A stretch of DNA of 64,000 bases, taken from the NCBI RefSeq assembly GCF_003051055.1, contig NZ_QAON01000010.1, positions 1-64,000 on the forward strand, given 5' to 3'. The position numbers and the translations under genes are program-made. Positions 9,660 to 18,799 of this stretch are shown in pieces; the first letter of the stretch is position 1, and the number at the start of each line of letters is the position of its first letter. Source of the stretch: Agitococcus lubricus (GTDB lineage: Bacteria; Pseudomonadota; Gammaproteobacteria; Pseudomonadales; Moraxellaceae). The notes below the pieces were generated by a model. The model saw only the letters and a list, made by a program, of their open reading frames with translations. It had not been told where the DNA came from and did no database searches.

Positions 9660-10415
9660 ATGCGTTATCAAGATAAAGTCGTTTTAGTGACAGGTGCAAG
9701 CTCAGGGATTGGTCGTCAAACCGCCCTCGCCTTTGCCAAACAAGGAGCTAAAGTCGCGGTGGTTGCTCGCCGTGCTGAGTTAGGTCAAGAAACAGTGGCC
9801 TTAATTAAAGCGGCAGGCGGTGAAGGCTTATTTATTCAAGCCGATGTTTGCCAAGCCAACCAAGTACAACACGTCGTTGATACGGTGCTCAAACAGTTTG
9901 GACGGTTGGATTGTGCATTTAATAATGCAGGTGTGGCTGAACCGATTTCAAATACCGTAGACCTGAGCGAAGAAGACTTTGACAGAGTCATCAATACCAA
10001 TCTCAAAGCCGTTTGGTTATGTATGAAGTATCAAATTCCTGCCATGCTTAAAACAGGTGGTGGCGCTATTGTCAATATGTCCTCAGTATGGGGTATCTTA
10101 GGAACAGCGATGGGTGTACCTGCGTATGTGGCCAGTAAACATGGGGTCATCGGTTTAACGAAGGCGACAGCACTCGAATTTGGCAAACAAGGGATTCGTG
10201 TCAATTGTATTAGTCCTGCATGGGTGCCGACTGAAGCAAATGCCCCTGTGTTGGATAACCCAGACTTACACGGTATGATTTTGGCGCAGCACCCAATTGG
10301 ACGTTTGGGTGACACCCAAGATGTGGCACAAGCCGTGATGTGGTTATGCTCCGAAGAGGCTGCGTGGTACACCGCCCAAAACTTAGTTTTAGATGGCGGT
10401 TATTCTGTACAATAA
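9660..10415 (+). CDS. SDR family NAD(P)-dependent oxidoreductase
   Basis: A classical short-chain dehydrogenase/reductase of 251 aa. It has the Rossmann glycine motif TGASSGIG (residues 11-18), NNAG near residue 90, the catalytic Ser in NMSSVWG and YVASK with Tyr near residue 155; PAWVPT and a C-terminal LDGGYSVQ end are typical of the family. The start is preceded by AGGAG at a good distance. Position 38-40 reads ARR, which would favour NADP(H), but this is a weak indicator. It is the last gene of the ThDP/citrate-synthase-like set and is followed by a stem-loop, so it probably reduces or oxidises a product of that pathway. The substrate cannot be predicted. Confidence 0.88.
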   Translation: MRYQDKVVLVTGASSGIGRQTALAFAKQGAKVAVVARRAELGQETVALIKAAGGEGLFIQADVCQANQVQHVVDTVLKQFGRLDCAFNNAGVAEPISNTVDLSEEDFDRVINTNLKAVWLCMKYQIPAMLKTGGGAIVNMSSVWGILGTAMGVPAYVASKHGVIGLTKATALEFGKQGIRVNCISPAWVPTEANAPVLDNPDLHGMILAQHPIGRLGDTQDVAQAVMWLCSEEAAWYTAQNLVLDGGYSVQ

Positions 10416-10424
10416 TAACAAGAA

Positions 10425-10450
10425 CTGACGGTTACTCACGTAACCGTCAG
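10425..10450. terminator. Stem-loop between convergent genes
   Basis: An 11-bp perfect stem (CTGACGGTTAC / GTAACCGTCAG) with a 4-nt loop sits between the SDR stop and the end of the TonB receptor gene, which converge. There is no strong T-run on either side, so termination efficiency is uncertain; it could serve both strands. Confidence 0.55.
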
Positions 10451-10457
10451 CTTAGAC

Positions 10458-12617
10458 TTAAAATAAATAGCTTAACTCTGCATATAGACTTCGTCCTGCC
10501 ATAGGAAAGTCATTAGGGATAGACCCCGTATGCTCATTGGTGGGTAAAGATGAGCGGGGACTTGGCTCACGAATGTCGGCATTAAAAGCATTACGAATAG
10601 ACAAAGACATATCAAAACCCGTCAATATATCGTGTTTGCGCAAGGTTAAATCAACCGTTGTATAATCACTGACAGGGTCACGCATATCGCCTAAGACCCG
10701 TTGTTGTTTACCTACCCACGTCAACTGTGCATCAAAAAATACACCAGAAGCAACCGTCCATTCATTACGTAGATATATTTGATGATTTGGCGCTTCACCG
10801 ACATCGGCATCCGTGTTTTGGTCAATGGATTTTTGATAGGCATAATTTGCTAAGATGCGCCAATTTTCTAGGACAGAGTAGTCTAACTCCAACTCTAAAC
10901 CATGCCCTTCAATATTTCCTAAATTTTGTGCTTGATTGACACCGCATGCGCAACTGGTTGGCACAAAACTAATAAAGTCGTTGATACGGTAATGATAAAT
11001 ATTGGCCGTATACAGCATGTCTTTAGACAATTGATGCGAAAATGCTAACTCATAGGTATCAATCGTTTCAGGCGTTAAGTTGGGGTTTCCTAGTGCAATC
11101 GGATTACTCGTGACAAACAACTCACTAAAAGCAGGTGCTCTAAATGCTTTACCATACAACAACTTCGTAGTTATTTTTTCGGTTGCCGCCCATACTAAGG
11201 CTAAACGCGGGTTAGTCGTATCGCCAAAGTCCGAAAAATGGTCATAACGTACACCCGTTGTGGCTTGCCAATTGGGTGCGAACTTCCATTCATCTTGTAT
11301 AAAAAAGTAATAGTTTTTACGTTGGCTTTCAGGCAGATACACTTCGGCGGTATCACTGACATCATCTATACCATTAGGACGTGGGGGAAATACAGGTGCC
11401 CCACTAGGTAAAAATGCCACCATAAAATTTTTGGTTTCGGTGACTTCAAACATATCATCCCATGTAAAACCCGACCCAACCCTGAATAAATGGTTATCCA
11501 TCCCTTTGTACAAAGCACTCAAGTCTATACGGGCATTTTCTTCTAAGTAGCCTGGGTTACCAATAAATCCTTCTGGAAAATCACCACCGAATGCACCTTT
11601 AGGGTACAGTAGAATATTTGCTTTTACTTCTTGCGTATTACGGTAATAGCTGGTGCGGATATCTACATCTAACTGCGGGGCTAATTCTTTTAAACTATAA
11701 CTATAATCCACATTGTAGCGCTGGCTGTTAATATGTGAACTGGGGTCTAAGGCCTCGGCGTAACCTACACTAGACTCTACGTTATAACGGCCCTGATAGC
11801 CCAAACGTAAACGTGCATTGTCAGACGCAATATCTAGACGCGTATCCAGCATATCTTTAGCAGTATTGATTGTGTTTGGCGCCAGACTGGCCTGAGTCGC
11901 TAATAATTTATCTAACACAGTTTGTGCATCGGTATGAACTGTTTTTTTCCAACCGTCAGTACGTTGTGCTTCTATCACGAATCCAAGCTCTAAACCGGCA
12001 TACTGGCCACCGTGTGCCACACTGACTGCTTGTGTATTAAAACTTCCTACCCGTACAGTTGCTTGCGTATCTTTTAAGTCTTTTCCATTTTTAGTCACAA
12101 TGTTAATGACACCCGCAAAGGCATCCGCACCATATAACGCCGAACCCGGCCCACGAATGACTTCAACACGGGCAATGGCTTTAACAGGCATACCGCCCCA
12201 AATATTGCCACGATTCCCTGTAAATAAGCTGGTGACAGGCACACCATTTATCAACACTAAGGCTTGTGGATTATAGGTAGACGTAATACCACGAATAATA
12301 TAACGACCTGCATAGGACTGTTGCGAACGCGTGACATGCAAACCTGGTACAGTTTCTAATACTTCATCTAAATCTGTGGCACCCATAGCCTCTATATCTG
12401 CTGCGGTAATCACCGTGGCCACCGCTGAGGCTTTGTCTAAGGGTGTAGCTGTACCCGACGCAATGGTGGTCACACGTACCTTACCTAACTCTTCTAGAGA
12501 CAAATCCCAGATATTGGTTGAGGCTTGTGCCAGCGTCCCCTGTAATACACATAAAGCCAATGTCATTTTACTTAAACGATGCTGCACTACTGGCAATTTT
12601 CTCTGTGTAATCGTCAT
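10458..12617 (-). CDS. TonB-dependent outer-membrane receptor
   Basis: A 719-aa outer-membrane active transporter. A signal peptide with a long n-region ends near LAQAS (about residue 34). A conserved segment (LSLEELGKVRVTTIAS) leads into the plug domain (about 60-165), which contains IRGITSTYNPQALVLINGVP and VEVIRGPGSALYGADAFAGVINIVT, both hallmark plug sequences. The rest is the 22-strand barrel, ending in the aromatic residue of YAELSYLF. A Cys pair in a predicted loop (SCACG, near residue 560) is unusual for the family but cannot be interpreted. No TonB/ExbBD or periplasmic binding protein genes are nearby, and I see no cobalamin or TPP riboswitch upstream, so the ligand (iron complex, vitamin or other) is undetermined. 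Confidence 0.92.
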   Translation of the reverse strand: MTITQRKLPVVQHRLSKMTLALCVLQGTLAQASTNIWDLSLEELGKVRVTTIASGTATPLDKASAVATVITAADIEAMGATDLDEVLETVPGLHVTRSQQSYAGRYIIRGITSTYNPQALVLINGVPVTSLFTGNRGNIWGGMPVKAIARVEVIRGPGSALYGADAFAGVINIVTKNGKDLKDTQATVRVGSFNTQAVSVAHGGQYAGLELGFVIEAQRTDGWKKTVHTDAQTVLDKLLATQASLAPNTINTAKDMLDTRLDIASDNARLRLGYQGRYNVESSVGYAEALDPSSHINSQRYNVDYSYSLKELAPQLDVDIRTSYYRNTQEVKANILLYPKGAFGGDFPEGFIGNPGYLEENARIDLSALYKGMDNHLFRVGSGFTWDDMFEVTETKNFMVAFLPSGAPVFPPRPNGIDDVSDTAEVYLPESQRKNYYFFIQDEWKFAPNWQATTGVRYDHFSDFGDTTNPRLALVWAATEKITTKLLYGKAFRAPAFSELFVTSNPIALGNPNLTPETIDTYELAFSHQLSKDMLYTANIYHYRINDFISFVPTSCACGVNQAQNLGNIEGHGLELELDYSVLENWRILANYAYQKSIDQNTDADVGEAPNHQIYLRNEWTVASGVFFDAQLTWVGKQQRVLGDMRDPVSDYTTVDLTLRKHDILTGFDMSLSIRNAFNADIREPSPRSSLPTNEHTGSIPNDFPMAGRSLYAELSYLF

Positions 12618-13061
12618 GATTATGCTGCCTGTAATAAAAGATTTATCAACCGACCGTGTACTTCAGCATAAAAAGCCGAATACAGTGCATACGAAAAATG
12701 TCATCTTCTTTCCCCTTTATTATTACTATGTGGGTACAGACCTTGGACAAAATATGGGCATCTATAAAACTGATAGACGAGACAGGAAGGGTTAAACCAG
12801 CATCCTGCATAGTATGTGTACGGTATAGCCCTTAATTAGCCGTAGCGCTTGTGTATGGCAACATGCTGCGTCAATATTACAAGCTATCGACAAGGACTAC
12901 ATCAAGCATAGACCGAACGTGGCAAGTTGTAACAGTTTTTTTGTGAGTTTGACAAGCAAAAAAAGACAATATGATTCAATAATATGCCGTTTTTTTTAAT
13001 TATTTTTTATGCTAACTATAGGCTCTATTTCGATTAACCATCATGAGCCATAGTGCCAATA
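12618..13061. other. Intergenic region upstream of the TonB receptor
   Basis: About 440 bp without a supportable gene. On the minus strand it is the leader and promoter region of the TonB receptor. I looked for B12-box, TPP-box and Fur-like palindromes and found none that were convincing. It ends at the tRNA-Phe terminator. Confidence 0.4.
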
Positions 13062-13089
13062 AAAAAGCCAGCTATAAAGCTGGCTTTTT
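13062..13089 (-). terminator. Rho-independent terminator of tRNA-Phe
   Basis: The stem GCCAGC / GCTGGC extended by A5/T5, with loop TATAAA, lies 9 bp beyond the encoded CCA of the tRNA. On the minus strand it ends in a run of T and is a textbook intrinsic terminator; by symmetry it could also act on the plus strand. Confidence 0.85.
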
Positions 13090-13098
13090 ATAATTTAG

Positions 13099-13174
<76 letters not shown>

Positions 13175-13274
13175 ACGTCGGAGGCGCGTATTAAAACGAA
13201 AAGCCTCGCATTCGTCAAGACTTTATTCACGATGTATCACAAACAAATATGCATTTGATTATAAAGTAAACTAT

Positions 13275-13664
13275 TTAGCCCGCTTTATGCTGACGCGCAG
13301 CGTCAATACGTAATAAACGTGCAATTGCCGTACAACCTGCTACCAATTGTGTACTGCCTCGCTCACGTTCTAAGCGGCATACCTCACTGACTAAACGGTC
13401 GGCAATGCCTCGCCCACGATTTGCGGGATGAACCACAATATTATGTAATAAGCGACTATTTGCCAAACCACTGGCCATGATGGCGGCAACGGGTTTGGAA
13501 TTAAACCAACCTAAATATAACAGACCGTCTTGGCGGGTGATTTGCTCAACCTTATCAATCGCCTCTACACCTTGGCCAAATTCAGGGCTACTGTCGTAGA
13601 GCTTAATGATACTTTGTTGCCATTCCGTTTTAATTTGAGATTCTGCAGTCACAATTACTGGCAT
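13275..13664 (-). CDS. GNAT-family N-acetyltransferase (possibly PanZ-like)
   Basis: A small (129 aa) GNAT-fold protein. The acetyl-CoA pyrophosphate-binding motif is VHPANRGRGIADRLV (about residues 77-91), preceded by the beta-strand pair GLLYLGWFNSKPVAAIMA and LLHNIVV. Its length and single-domain layout resemble the acetyl-CoA sensor/PanD maturation factor PanZ, but I cannot distinguish that from other small GNATs by eye. It is divergent from hisB with only 85 bp between the starts, so the two share a promoter region. The substrate is not known. Confidence 0.75.
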   Translation of the reverse strand: MPVIVTAESQIKTEWQQSIIKLYDSSPEFGQGVEAIDKVEQITRQDGLLYLGWFNSKPVAAIMASGLANSRLLHNIVVHPANRGRGIADRLVSEVCRLERERGSTQLVAGCTAIARLLRIDAARQHKAG

Positions 13665-13749
13665 GATAACGCCTCTATCTTAAAAATTTAACATCCACCA
13701 TAGAAGCACGTTATAATCGCTTTTTACTGATTTAGCAAAGGCAGAAAAC

Positions 13750-14343
13750 ATGACAGCGCGCCAAGCTGAAGTGGTTCGTAATACCAAAGAAACCCAAATT
13801 ACCGCAAGTATCAATCTTGATGGTACAGGTCAAGGCCAACTTAACACAGGTATGCCCTTTTTAGACCATATGTTAGATCAAATTGTTCGTCACGGGCTAA
13901 TTGATATTAACATAACTTGTCAGGGTGATACTGACATTGATGATCACCACAGTGCCGAAGATTGTGGCATTACCCTTGGTCAAGCCTTTGCCAAAGCGAT
14001 TGGCGATAAAAAAGGCATTCGTCGTGTGGGTCATGCTTATGTGCCATTGGATGAAGCCTTATCGCGTGTTGTTATTGATATTTCTGGCCGTCCACATCTT
14101 GATTTTAATGTCGAATTTACCCGTGCCAGTGTGGGTGGTTTTGACGTTGACTTGTTTTATGAGTTTTTCCAAGGCTTTGTCAATCACGCACAAATTGGCA
14201 TTCATGTCGATAATATTCGTGGTCGCAACACTCACCACCAAATTGAAAGTATTTTTAAAGCCTTTGCCCGCGCATTGCGTATGGCTGCTGAGTTAGACCC
14301 ACGTATGGCTGGTCAAATGCCCTCAACCAAAGGTAGCTTATAA
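13750..14343 (+). CDS. hisB: Imidazoleglycerol-phosphate dehydratase
   Basis: Catalyses the sixth step of histidine synthesis, dehydration of imidazole glycerol phosphate to imidazole acetol phosphate. At 197 aa it is the monofunctional form, without the N-terminal histidinol-phosphatase domain of enterobacterial HisB. Both metal-binding motifs are present: [14 protein letters not shown] (about residues 63-76) and [20 protein letters not shown] (about 158-177), as well as the [16 protein letters not shown] segment near residue 34. The stop TAA shares one base with the hisH ATG, so it is translationally coupled to hisH. It is first in a his cluster hisB-hisH-hisA-hisF. Confidence 0.97.
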   Translation: MTARQAEVVRNTKETQITASINLDGTGQGQLNTGMPFLDHMLDQIVRHGLIDINITCQGDTDIDDHHSAEDCGITLGQAFAKAIGDKKGIRRVGHAYVPLDEALSRVVIDISGRPHLDFNVEFTRASVGGFDVDLFYEFFQGFVNHAQIGIHVDNIRGRNTHHQIESIFKAFARALRMAAELDPRMAGQMPSTKGSL

Positions 14344-14975
14344 TGACTACCGTTGCAGTTTTAGATTATGGCATGGGTAATTTGCACTCTGTCGCCAAAG
14401 CCTTAGAACACGTTGGCGCGAGTAAAGTCATTATTACCCATGACCCTGCTTTAGTGCGTGCGGCTGACCGTGTGGTTTTTCCGGGTGTGGGAGCAATGCG
14501 TGATTGTATGGCAGGCATGAAAGCGGTTGGTGTTGATGCTGAGGTACGTGAAGCAGCCAGCCAAAAACCTGTGTTAGCCATTTGTGTCGGTATGCAAGCC
14601 TTAATGGAACACTCCGAAGAAAATGGCGGTGTTGATTGTTTGGCGATGTTTAACGGGAAGGTTAAATTTTTTGGCAATGATTTGGTTGAAAATGGCCAAC
14701 GCTTAAAAGTGCCACACATGGGTTGGAATGAAGTAAACCATACTATTGATCATGCGTTATGGCGAGATATTCCACAAAACAGCCGTTTTTACTTTGTTCA
14801 TAGTTTTTATGTCGACGTTGCTGATAGTCAATTAATTGCTGGCCGTAGTCATTATGGTTTGGACTTTACCACCGCCATTAGCCACGACAACTTATTTGCC
14901 GTACAGTTTCACCCTGAAAAAAGCCAAAAAATGGGCTTACAGTTGTTAAAAAACTTTGTTGAATGGCGTGTTTAG
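14343..14975 (+). CDS. hisH: Imidazole glycerol phosphate synthase, glutaminase subunit
   Basis: The class I glutamine amidotransferase subunit that supplies ammonia to HisF for ring closure to imidazole glycerol phosphate and AICAR. The 210-aa protein has the oxyanion/nucleophile segment [16 protein letters not shown] with catalytic Cys81, and the His-Glu pair in FHPEKSQ near the C-terminus (about residues 193-199). The N-terminal [11 protein letters not shown] is typical of HisH. It overlaps hisB by one base and is followed by a palindromic repeat before hisA. Confidence 0.97.
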   Translation: MTTVAVLDYGMGNLHSVAKALEHVGASKVIITHDPALVRAADRVVFPGVGAMRDCMAGMKAVGVDAEVREAASQKPVLAICVGMQALMEHSEENGGVDCLAMFNGKVKFFGNDLVENGQRLKVPHMGWNEVNHTIDHALWRDIPQNSRFYFVHSFYVDVADSQLIAGRSHYGLDFTTAISHDNLFAVQFHPEKSQKMGLQLLKNFVEWRV

Positions 14976-14977
14976 CT

Positions 14978-15027
14978 CTTCGACTCCGCTCAGGGAACGA
15001 AGTTGGCTGAGCGGAGCGGAGTCGAAG
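14978..15027. repeat. Palindromic TTCGACTCCGCTCAG-type repeat
   Basis: An inverted repeat, CTTCGACTCCGCTCAG on the left and CTGAGCGGA...GTCGAAG on the right, sits between hisH and hisA. Related copies occur at 24921-24991, 30061-30174, 46841-46936 and inside tnpB at 47475-47529. This looks like a dispersed REP-like family whose copies vary in the sequence between the arms. Confidence 0.85.
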
Positions 15028-15062
15028 CCATTAACCACCGCCAACATTAAATTGAGAATTTT

Positions 15063-15794
15063 ATGTTAATTATCCCTGCAATTGACCTTAAAGATGGTAA
15101 GTGTGTACGTTTGCAACAAGGCCGTATGGAAGATAACACCGTGTTTTCCGATGATCCTGTTGGCATGGCCACACATTGGGTAGAACAAGGCGCACGTCGT
15201 TTGCACCTCGTTGATTTAAATGGTGCTTTTGCAGGCACGCCCATTCACAGCGAAGTGGTGAAAGCCATTGCTAAAAAACATCCTGCGCTGCCAATTCAAA
15301 TTGGTGGGGGTATTCGCTCATTAGAAACGATTGAGACTTATATTAAAGCAGGCGTGACTTGGGTGATTATTGGCACTAAAGCCGTTAAAGAGCCTCAATT
15401 TGTGATTGATGCCTGTCGTGAGTTTCATGGCCGTATCATTGTTGGCATTGATGCCAAAGATGGTTGGGTGGCAACGGATGGTTGGGCTGAAGTTTCTCAA
15501 GTAAAAGCCGAAGACCTCGCTAAAAACTTTGCTCAAGTGGGTGTTAGCGCCATTGTTTACACCGATATTGCTCGTGACGGCATGATGCAAGGTGTTAATG
15601 TACAAGCCACTGCGGCTCTAGCACGCGCCAGTGGTTTACCTGTCATTGCGTCAGGTGGGGTGACTAACTTAGATGATATTCGTCGCTTAAAAACTGTTGC
15701 GCATGATGGTGTGATTGGTGCAATTACAGGTCGTGCTATTTATGAAGGTACGATTAACGTTGCTGAAGCCCAACAATTAGCGGATGCTGAATAA
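15063..15794 (+). CDS. hisA: ProFAR isomerase
   Basis: 1-(5-phosphoribosyl)-5-[(5-phosphoribosylamino)methylideneamino]imidazole-4-carboxamide isomerase, a (beta/alpha)8 barrel that performs the Amadori rearrangement before HisHF. The 243-aa protein shows both half-barrel signatures: the first catalytic Asp at residue 8 ([16 protein letters not shown]), GGGIRS near residue 82, VGIDAKDG near 129, the second-half [13 protein letters not shown] near 169 and ASGGV near 195. It has repeat elements on both sides within the his cluster, so polar effects or internal promoters are possible. Confidence 0.97.
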   Translation: MLIIPAIDLKDGKCVRLQQGRMEDNTVFSDDPVGMATHWVEQGARRLHLVDLNGAFAGTPIHSEVVKAIAKKHPALPIQIGGGIRSLETIETYIKAGVTWVIIGTKAVKEPQFVIDACREFHGRIIVGIDAKDGWVATDGWAEVSQVKAEDLAKNFAQVGVSAIVYTDIARDGMMQGVNVQATAALARASGLPVIASGGVTNLDDIRRLKTVAHDGVIGAITGRAIYEGTINVAEAQQLADAE

Positions 15795-15799
15795 TTCTA

Positions 15800-15914
15800 C
15801 TCCTCCCCCTCATCAGGGGGAAGTCGGGAGGGGGTCAACCTCACCCCAACCCTCTCCTTATTAAGGAGAGGGAGGATACCCCACCCTAGCCCTCCCCTAA
15901 TTTAAGGGAGGGAA
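15800..15914. repeat. CT-rich dispersed repeat (CCCTCTCC type)
   Basis: Between hisA and hisF lies a compact array of small hairpins built from CCTCCCCCT/AGGGGGA, CCCTCTCCTTA/TAAGGAGAGGG and CCCTCCCCTAA/TTTAAGGGAGGG. A closely related array occurs at 33337-33420, also inside an operon (des genes). It appears noncoding and is likely a mobile or spreading repeat family. Confidence 0.8.
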
Positions 15915-15937
15915 CATATTATTGACAGGTTGTTACC

Positions 15938-16702
15938 ATGACTCTCGCCAAACGTATTATTCCTTGTTTAGATGTTGATAAAGGCCGTGTGGTCAAAGGT
16001 GTCCAATTTTTAGATATTCGTGATGCTGGTGACCCTGTTGAAGTGGCCAAACGCTATGACCAACAAGGTGCAGACGAAATTACCTTTTTGGATATTACCG
16101 CCAGCCATGAAGGCCGTGACACGACCTTAAAAACCGTTGAACGCATGGCTTCCGAAGTGTTTGTGCCGTTAACAGTGGGTGGTGGCATTCGTAAATTGGA
16201 AGATATTCGTAATTTACTCAATGCAGGTGCTGATAAGGTCAGTATTAACTCCGCAGCGGTGACTAACCCTGATTTTGTCCGTGAAGCGGCTGAGCGTTTT
16301 GGCTCACAATGTATTGTGGTTGCCATTGATGCCAAAAAAGTTGCCGATGGCCGTTGGGAAATTTTTACCCACGGTGGCCGTAAACCGACAGGCATTAATG
16401 CCGTTGAATGGGCGGTAAAAATGGCCAACTATGGGGCGGGTGAAATTTTATTAACTAGTATGGATGCTGATGGTACTAAAAATGGTTATGACTTAGGCGT
16501 TGTACGTGCAGTGAGTGATGCCGTCAATGTACCAGTCATTGCATCAGGTGGTGTGGGTAATTTGCAGCATTTGGCCGATGGTATTTTGCAAGGTTGTGCT
16601 GATGCGGTGTTAGCTGCCAGTATTTTCCACTTTGGCGAATACACCGTGCCTCAAGCAAAAGCTTTTTTGCGTGAGCAAGGGATTGTGATGAGAGAGGTTT
16701 AA
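15938..16702 (+). CDS. hisF: Imidazole glycerol phosphate synthase, cyclase subunit
   Basis: The (beta/alpha)8 cyclase subunit that uses ammonia channelled from HisH to form imidazole glycerol phosphate. The 254-aa protein has the first catalytic Asp in [14 protein letters not shown] (Asp12), phosphate-binding GGGIRK near residue 84, VVAIDAKKV with the second catalytic Asp near 131, [15 protein letters not shown] near 173 and ASGGVGN near 204. The ATG at 15938 follows the CT-rich repeat with a weak ribosome-binding site. No hisI or hisE follows, so the rest of the pathway is elsewhere. Confidence 0.97.
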   Translation: MTLAKRIIPCLDVDKGRVVKGVQFLDIRDAGDPVEVAKRYDQQGADEITFLDITASHEGRDTTLKTVERMASEVFVPLTVGGGIRKLEDIRNLLNAGADKVSINSAAVTNPDFVREAAERFGSQCIVVAIDAKKVADGRWEIFTHGGRKPTGINAVEWAVKMANYGAGEILLTSMDADGTKNGYDLGVVRAVSDAVNVPVIASGGVGNLQHLADGILQGCADAVLAASIFHFGEYTVPQAKAFLREQGIVMREV

Positions 16703-16764
16703 ATTGAAGCTTTTGCAATCAACTAGGTAGAATATTCTCTTTATTTTATAGGGACATAATAATT

Positions 16765-18747
16765 ATGAATTATCAACATCGTCAAGAAGTGATTAACCTT
16801 GTTCTTGAAACTCCCGCACAATTTCAATTTCTTGATTCTACATGGCGAGGCGAAAAGTTAGTCGCTCTCGCTGCGGTTAGTATGTATGGTAAAGCCTTAG
16901 AATATGCCTCGCTTGATTTACAAGACGATAGAGATGTGGTCTTAGCCGCCGTAAAACAAGATGGCGAAGCATTACGCTTTGCTTCGAATAACTTACAAGA
17001 TGACCGCGATTTGGTACTTGTTGCCGTAAAGCAAAACGGTGATGCCTTGAGATCTGCATCACTCCGTTTACGTGCTTATGTCCCTGTTGTCGAAGCCGCT
17101 CTAAAAAATGATGGCTATGCCCTTAATTGTGTCTGTCCTGAACTACAAGACAATTACGACATCGTGATGATGGCTCTTAAAACTGATGGTGATGCCTTAC
17201 AATATGCCTCAAAACGCCTTAAAAACAATAGGCAAATTGTGCAGGCTGCGGTGAAAAAAAGTGCTTATGCCTTAGAATATGCTTCCGAACGACTGAGGGC
17301 TGATAAAGACATTGTACTATCCAGTGTTAGCCGTGACATTAGTATGATGAAATATATAGCCACGGAATTAAAAAATGATGATGACATTTTAAGAGCTGTT
17401 ATTCATGCGGCAGGAAAACCACAACATGAGTACGATATTAACCATGCTATGCTTTTAGGTGAAGTATTAAACCTAGCACATGCCTCTCACACACTCCGTT
17501 GTGATACAACATTGATGATGGTTGCTATTACAAAGAATTATCATGTTTTACGCCATGTCTCTGATGAGATTAAAAACGATAGAAGCATTTTTTTTGCGGC
17601 TGTCGCACATAATACTAATGCACTATTATATGCTTCTGAACGTTTCAAAAATGACCGAGAACTTATCTTAATGGCGGTTCAACAGAAAGGTTGGTCATTA
17701 AAATATGCGTCAGAAGCTTTGCGAAACGATAAAGAGATTGTTTTAGTTGCCGTCCAACAGCATGAAGATGCTTTTAAATATGCCTCTCCCACCTTACAAA
17801 ACGACCCCCAAATTATACAAGCAGCACTACAACACAATACAGGTGTTGAAGCTTTAGCCTCTGTATCTGATGCCCTTAAAAATAATTTCAACTTTATACT
17901 CGCTGTTGTTACACAACAAGGTACAGCTTTAAAATACGCCTCAGAAGACCTTAAAGCCAATATTGATATCGTCCTTGCTGCTGTAAGACAAGACGGTTGT
18001 GCCTTGCAGTTTGCAACAGCCACACTACAAGCTAATAGAGACATTGTATTAGCCGCCTTATTAAATGAGGGGGGAGCGTTACAATACGCCTCTCGTGACC
18101 TGCGTGATGACCGCGACATAGTACTGGTTGCAATAAAAAACGTGCATACAAAGCGAGCTTGGCCTATTTTAACACCATTAGCTAGCGTATCTGAACGCTT
18201 AAGTGCTGACCGAGAGTTGGTACTGATAGCAGTCAAACACGATGGGCTCAGCATATTATACGCAGATACAACATTACGTAATGATAGAGAAATCATTTTA
18301 CATGCGGTTAAACAAAATGGCTATGCCTTAAGAAGTCTCTCAGAAGAGTTACAAGCAGACCGTGAAGTCGTATTAGCCGCAGTCCAGCAATTTGGTAAAT
18401 CAATCCAATATGCTCATCCTTCTTTTTGTAGTGACAGAGACATGGTTCTTACTGCCGTCAAACAATATGGACGAGCATTGCTTTATGCAACAGACGAACT
18501 CAAAGCAGATCGTGAAGTGGTAGTAGCCGCGCTGACAGAAGATGGTTATGCTTTATTATATGCAGCAGAGCCCTTTCAATTTGATCGTCAAATTGTTTTA
18601 TTAGCCTTAAAAACATGCCCTTATGCCTTACAATGGGCAGACTATAAATTCAGAAAAGACCCCGAAATTAGAAAATTTCTTCGTGAAAATCATGCAGATG
18701 TATTGGCAGAGTTAGACTCTCCAATTGTTACTATTAAAGGGTGTTAA
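16765..18747 (+). CDS. DUF4116 repeat protein
   Basis: A 660-aa protein made almost entirely of about 23 tandem repeats of some 25 residues, each following the pattern (N/D)DR(D/E)(I/V)VLAAVKQ.G.AL.YAS..L. This matches the DUF4116 repeat family, found in bacteria and protists and without an assigned biochemical role. Each repeat looks like two short helices, so the whole is probably a solenoid. Two repeats (near residues 225 and 460) carry extra inserted residues. There is no signal peptide or membrane segment, so it is predicted to be cytosolic, and the solenoid may bind proteins. It starts 62 bp after hisF and is followed by a strong terminator; the proximity to hisF is probably incidental. 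Confidence 0.88.
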   Translation: MNYQHRQEVINLVLETPAQFQFLDSTWRGEKLVALAAVSMYGKALEYASLDLQDDRDVVLAAVKQDGEALRFASNNLQDDRDLVLVAVKQNGDALRSASLRLRAYVPVVEAALKNDGYALNCVCPELQDNYDIVMMALKTDGDALQYASKRLKNNRQIVQAAVKKSAYALEYASERLRADKDIVLSSVSRDISMMKYIATELKNDDDILRAVIHAAGKPQHEYDINHAMLLGEVLNLAHASHTLRCDTTLMMVAITKNYHVLRHVSDEIKNDRSIFFAAVAHNTNALLYASERFKNDRELILMAVQQKGWSLKYASEALRNDKEIVLVAVQQHEDAFKYASPTLQNDPQIIQAALQHNTGVEALASVSDALKNNFNFILAVVTQQGTALKYASEDLKANIDIVLAAVRQDGCALQFATATLQANRDIVLAALLNEGGALQYASRDLRDDRDIVLVAIKNVHTKRAWPILTPLASVSERLSADRELVLIAVKHDGLSILYADTTLRNDREIILHAVKQNGYALRSLSEELQADREVVLAAVQQFGKSIQYAHPSFCSDRDMVLTAVKQYGRALLYATDELKADREVVVAALTEDGYALLYAAEPFQFDRQIVLLALKTCPYALQWADYKFRKDPEIRKFLRENHADVLAELDSPIVTIKGC

Positions 18748-18771
18748 TGCGTAGTTTTATTCTTAAAAATT

Positions 18772-18794
18772 AAAGCCCGATTTAATCGGGCTTT
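18772..18794 (+). terminator. Rho-independent terminator
   Basis: A 10-bp perfect stem, AAAGCCCGAT / ATCGGGCTTT, with a 3-nt loop and a T/C-rich tail sits 25 bp after the DUF4116 gene and 5 bp from the end of the convergent gene. It probably works in both directions. Confidence 0.85.
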
Positions 18795-18799
18795 CTTCT

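Noticed and set aside
12618-12950. Possible cobalamin or TPP riboswitch in the TonB receptor leader
   Set aside because: I read the minus strand and found no B12-box, no TPP consensus and no matching conserved helices.
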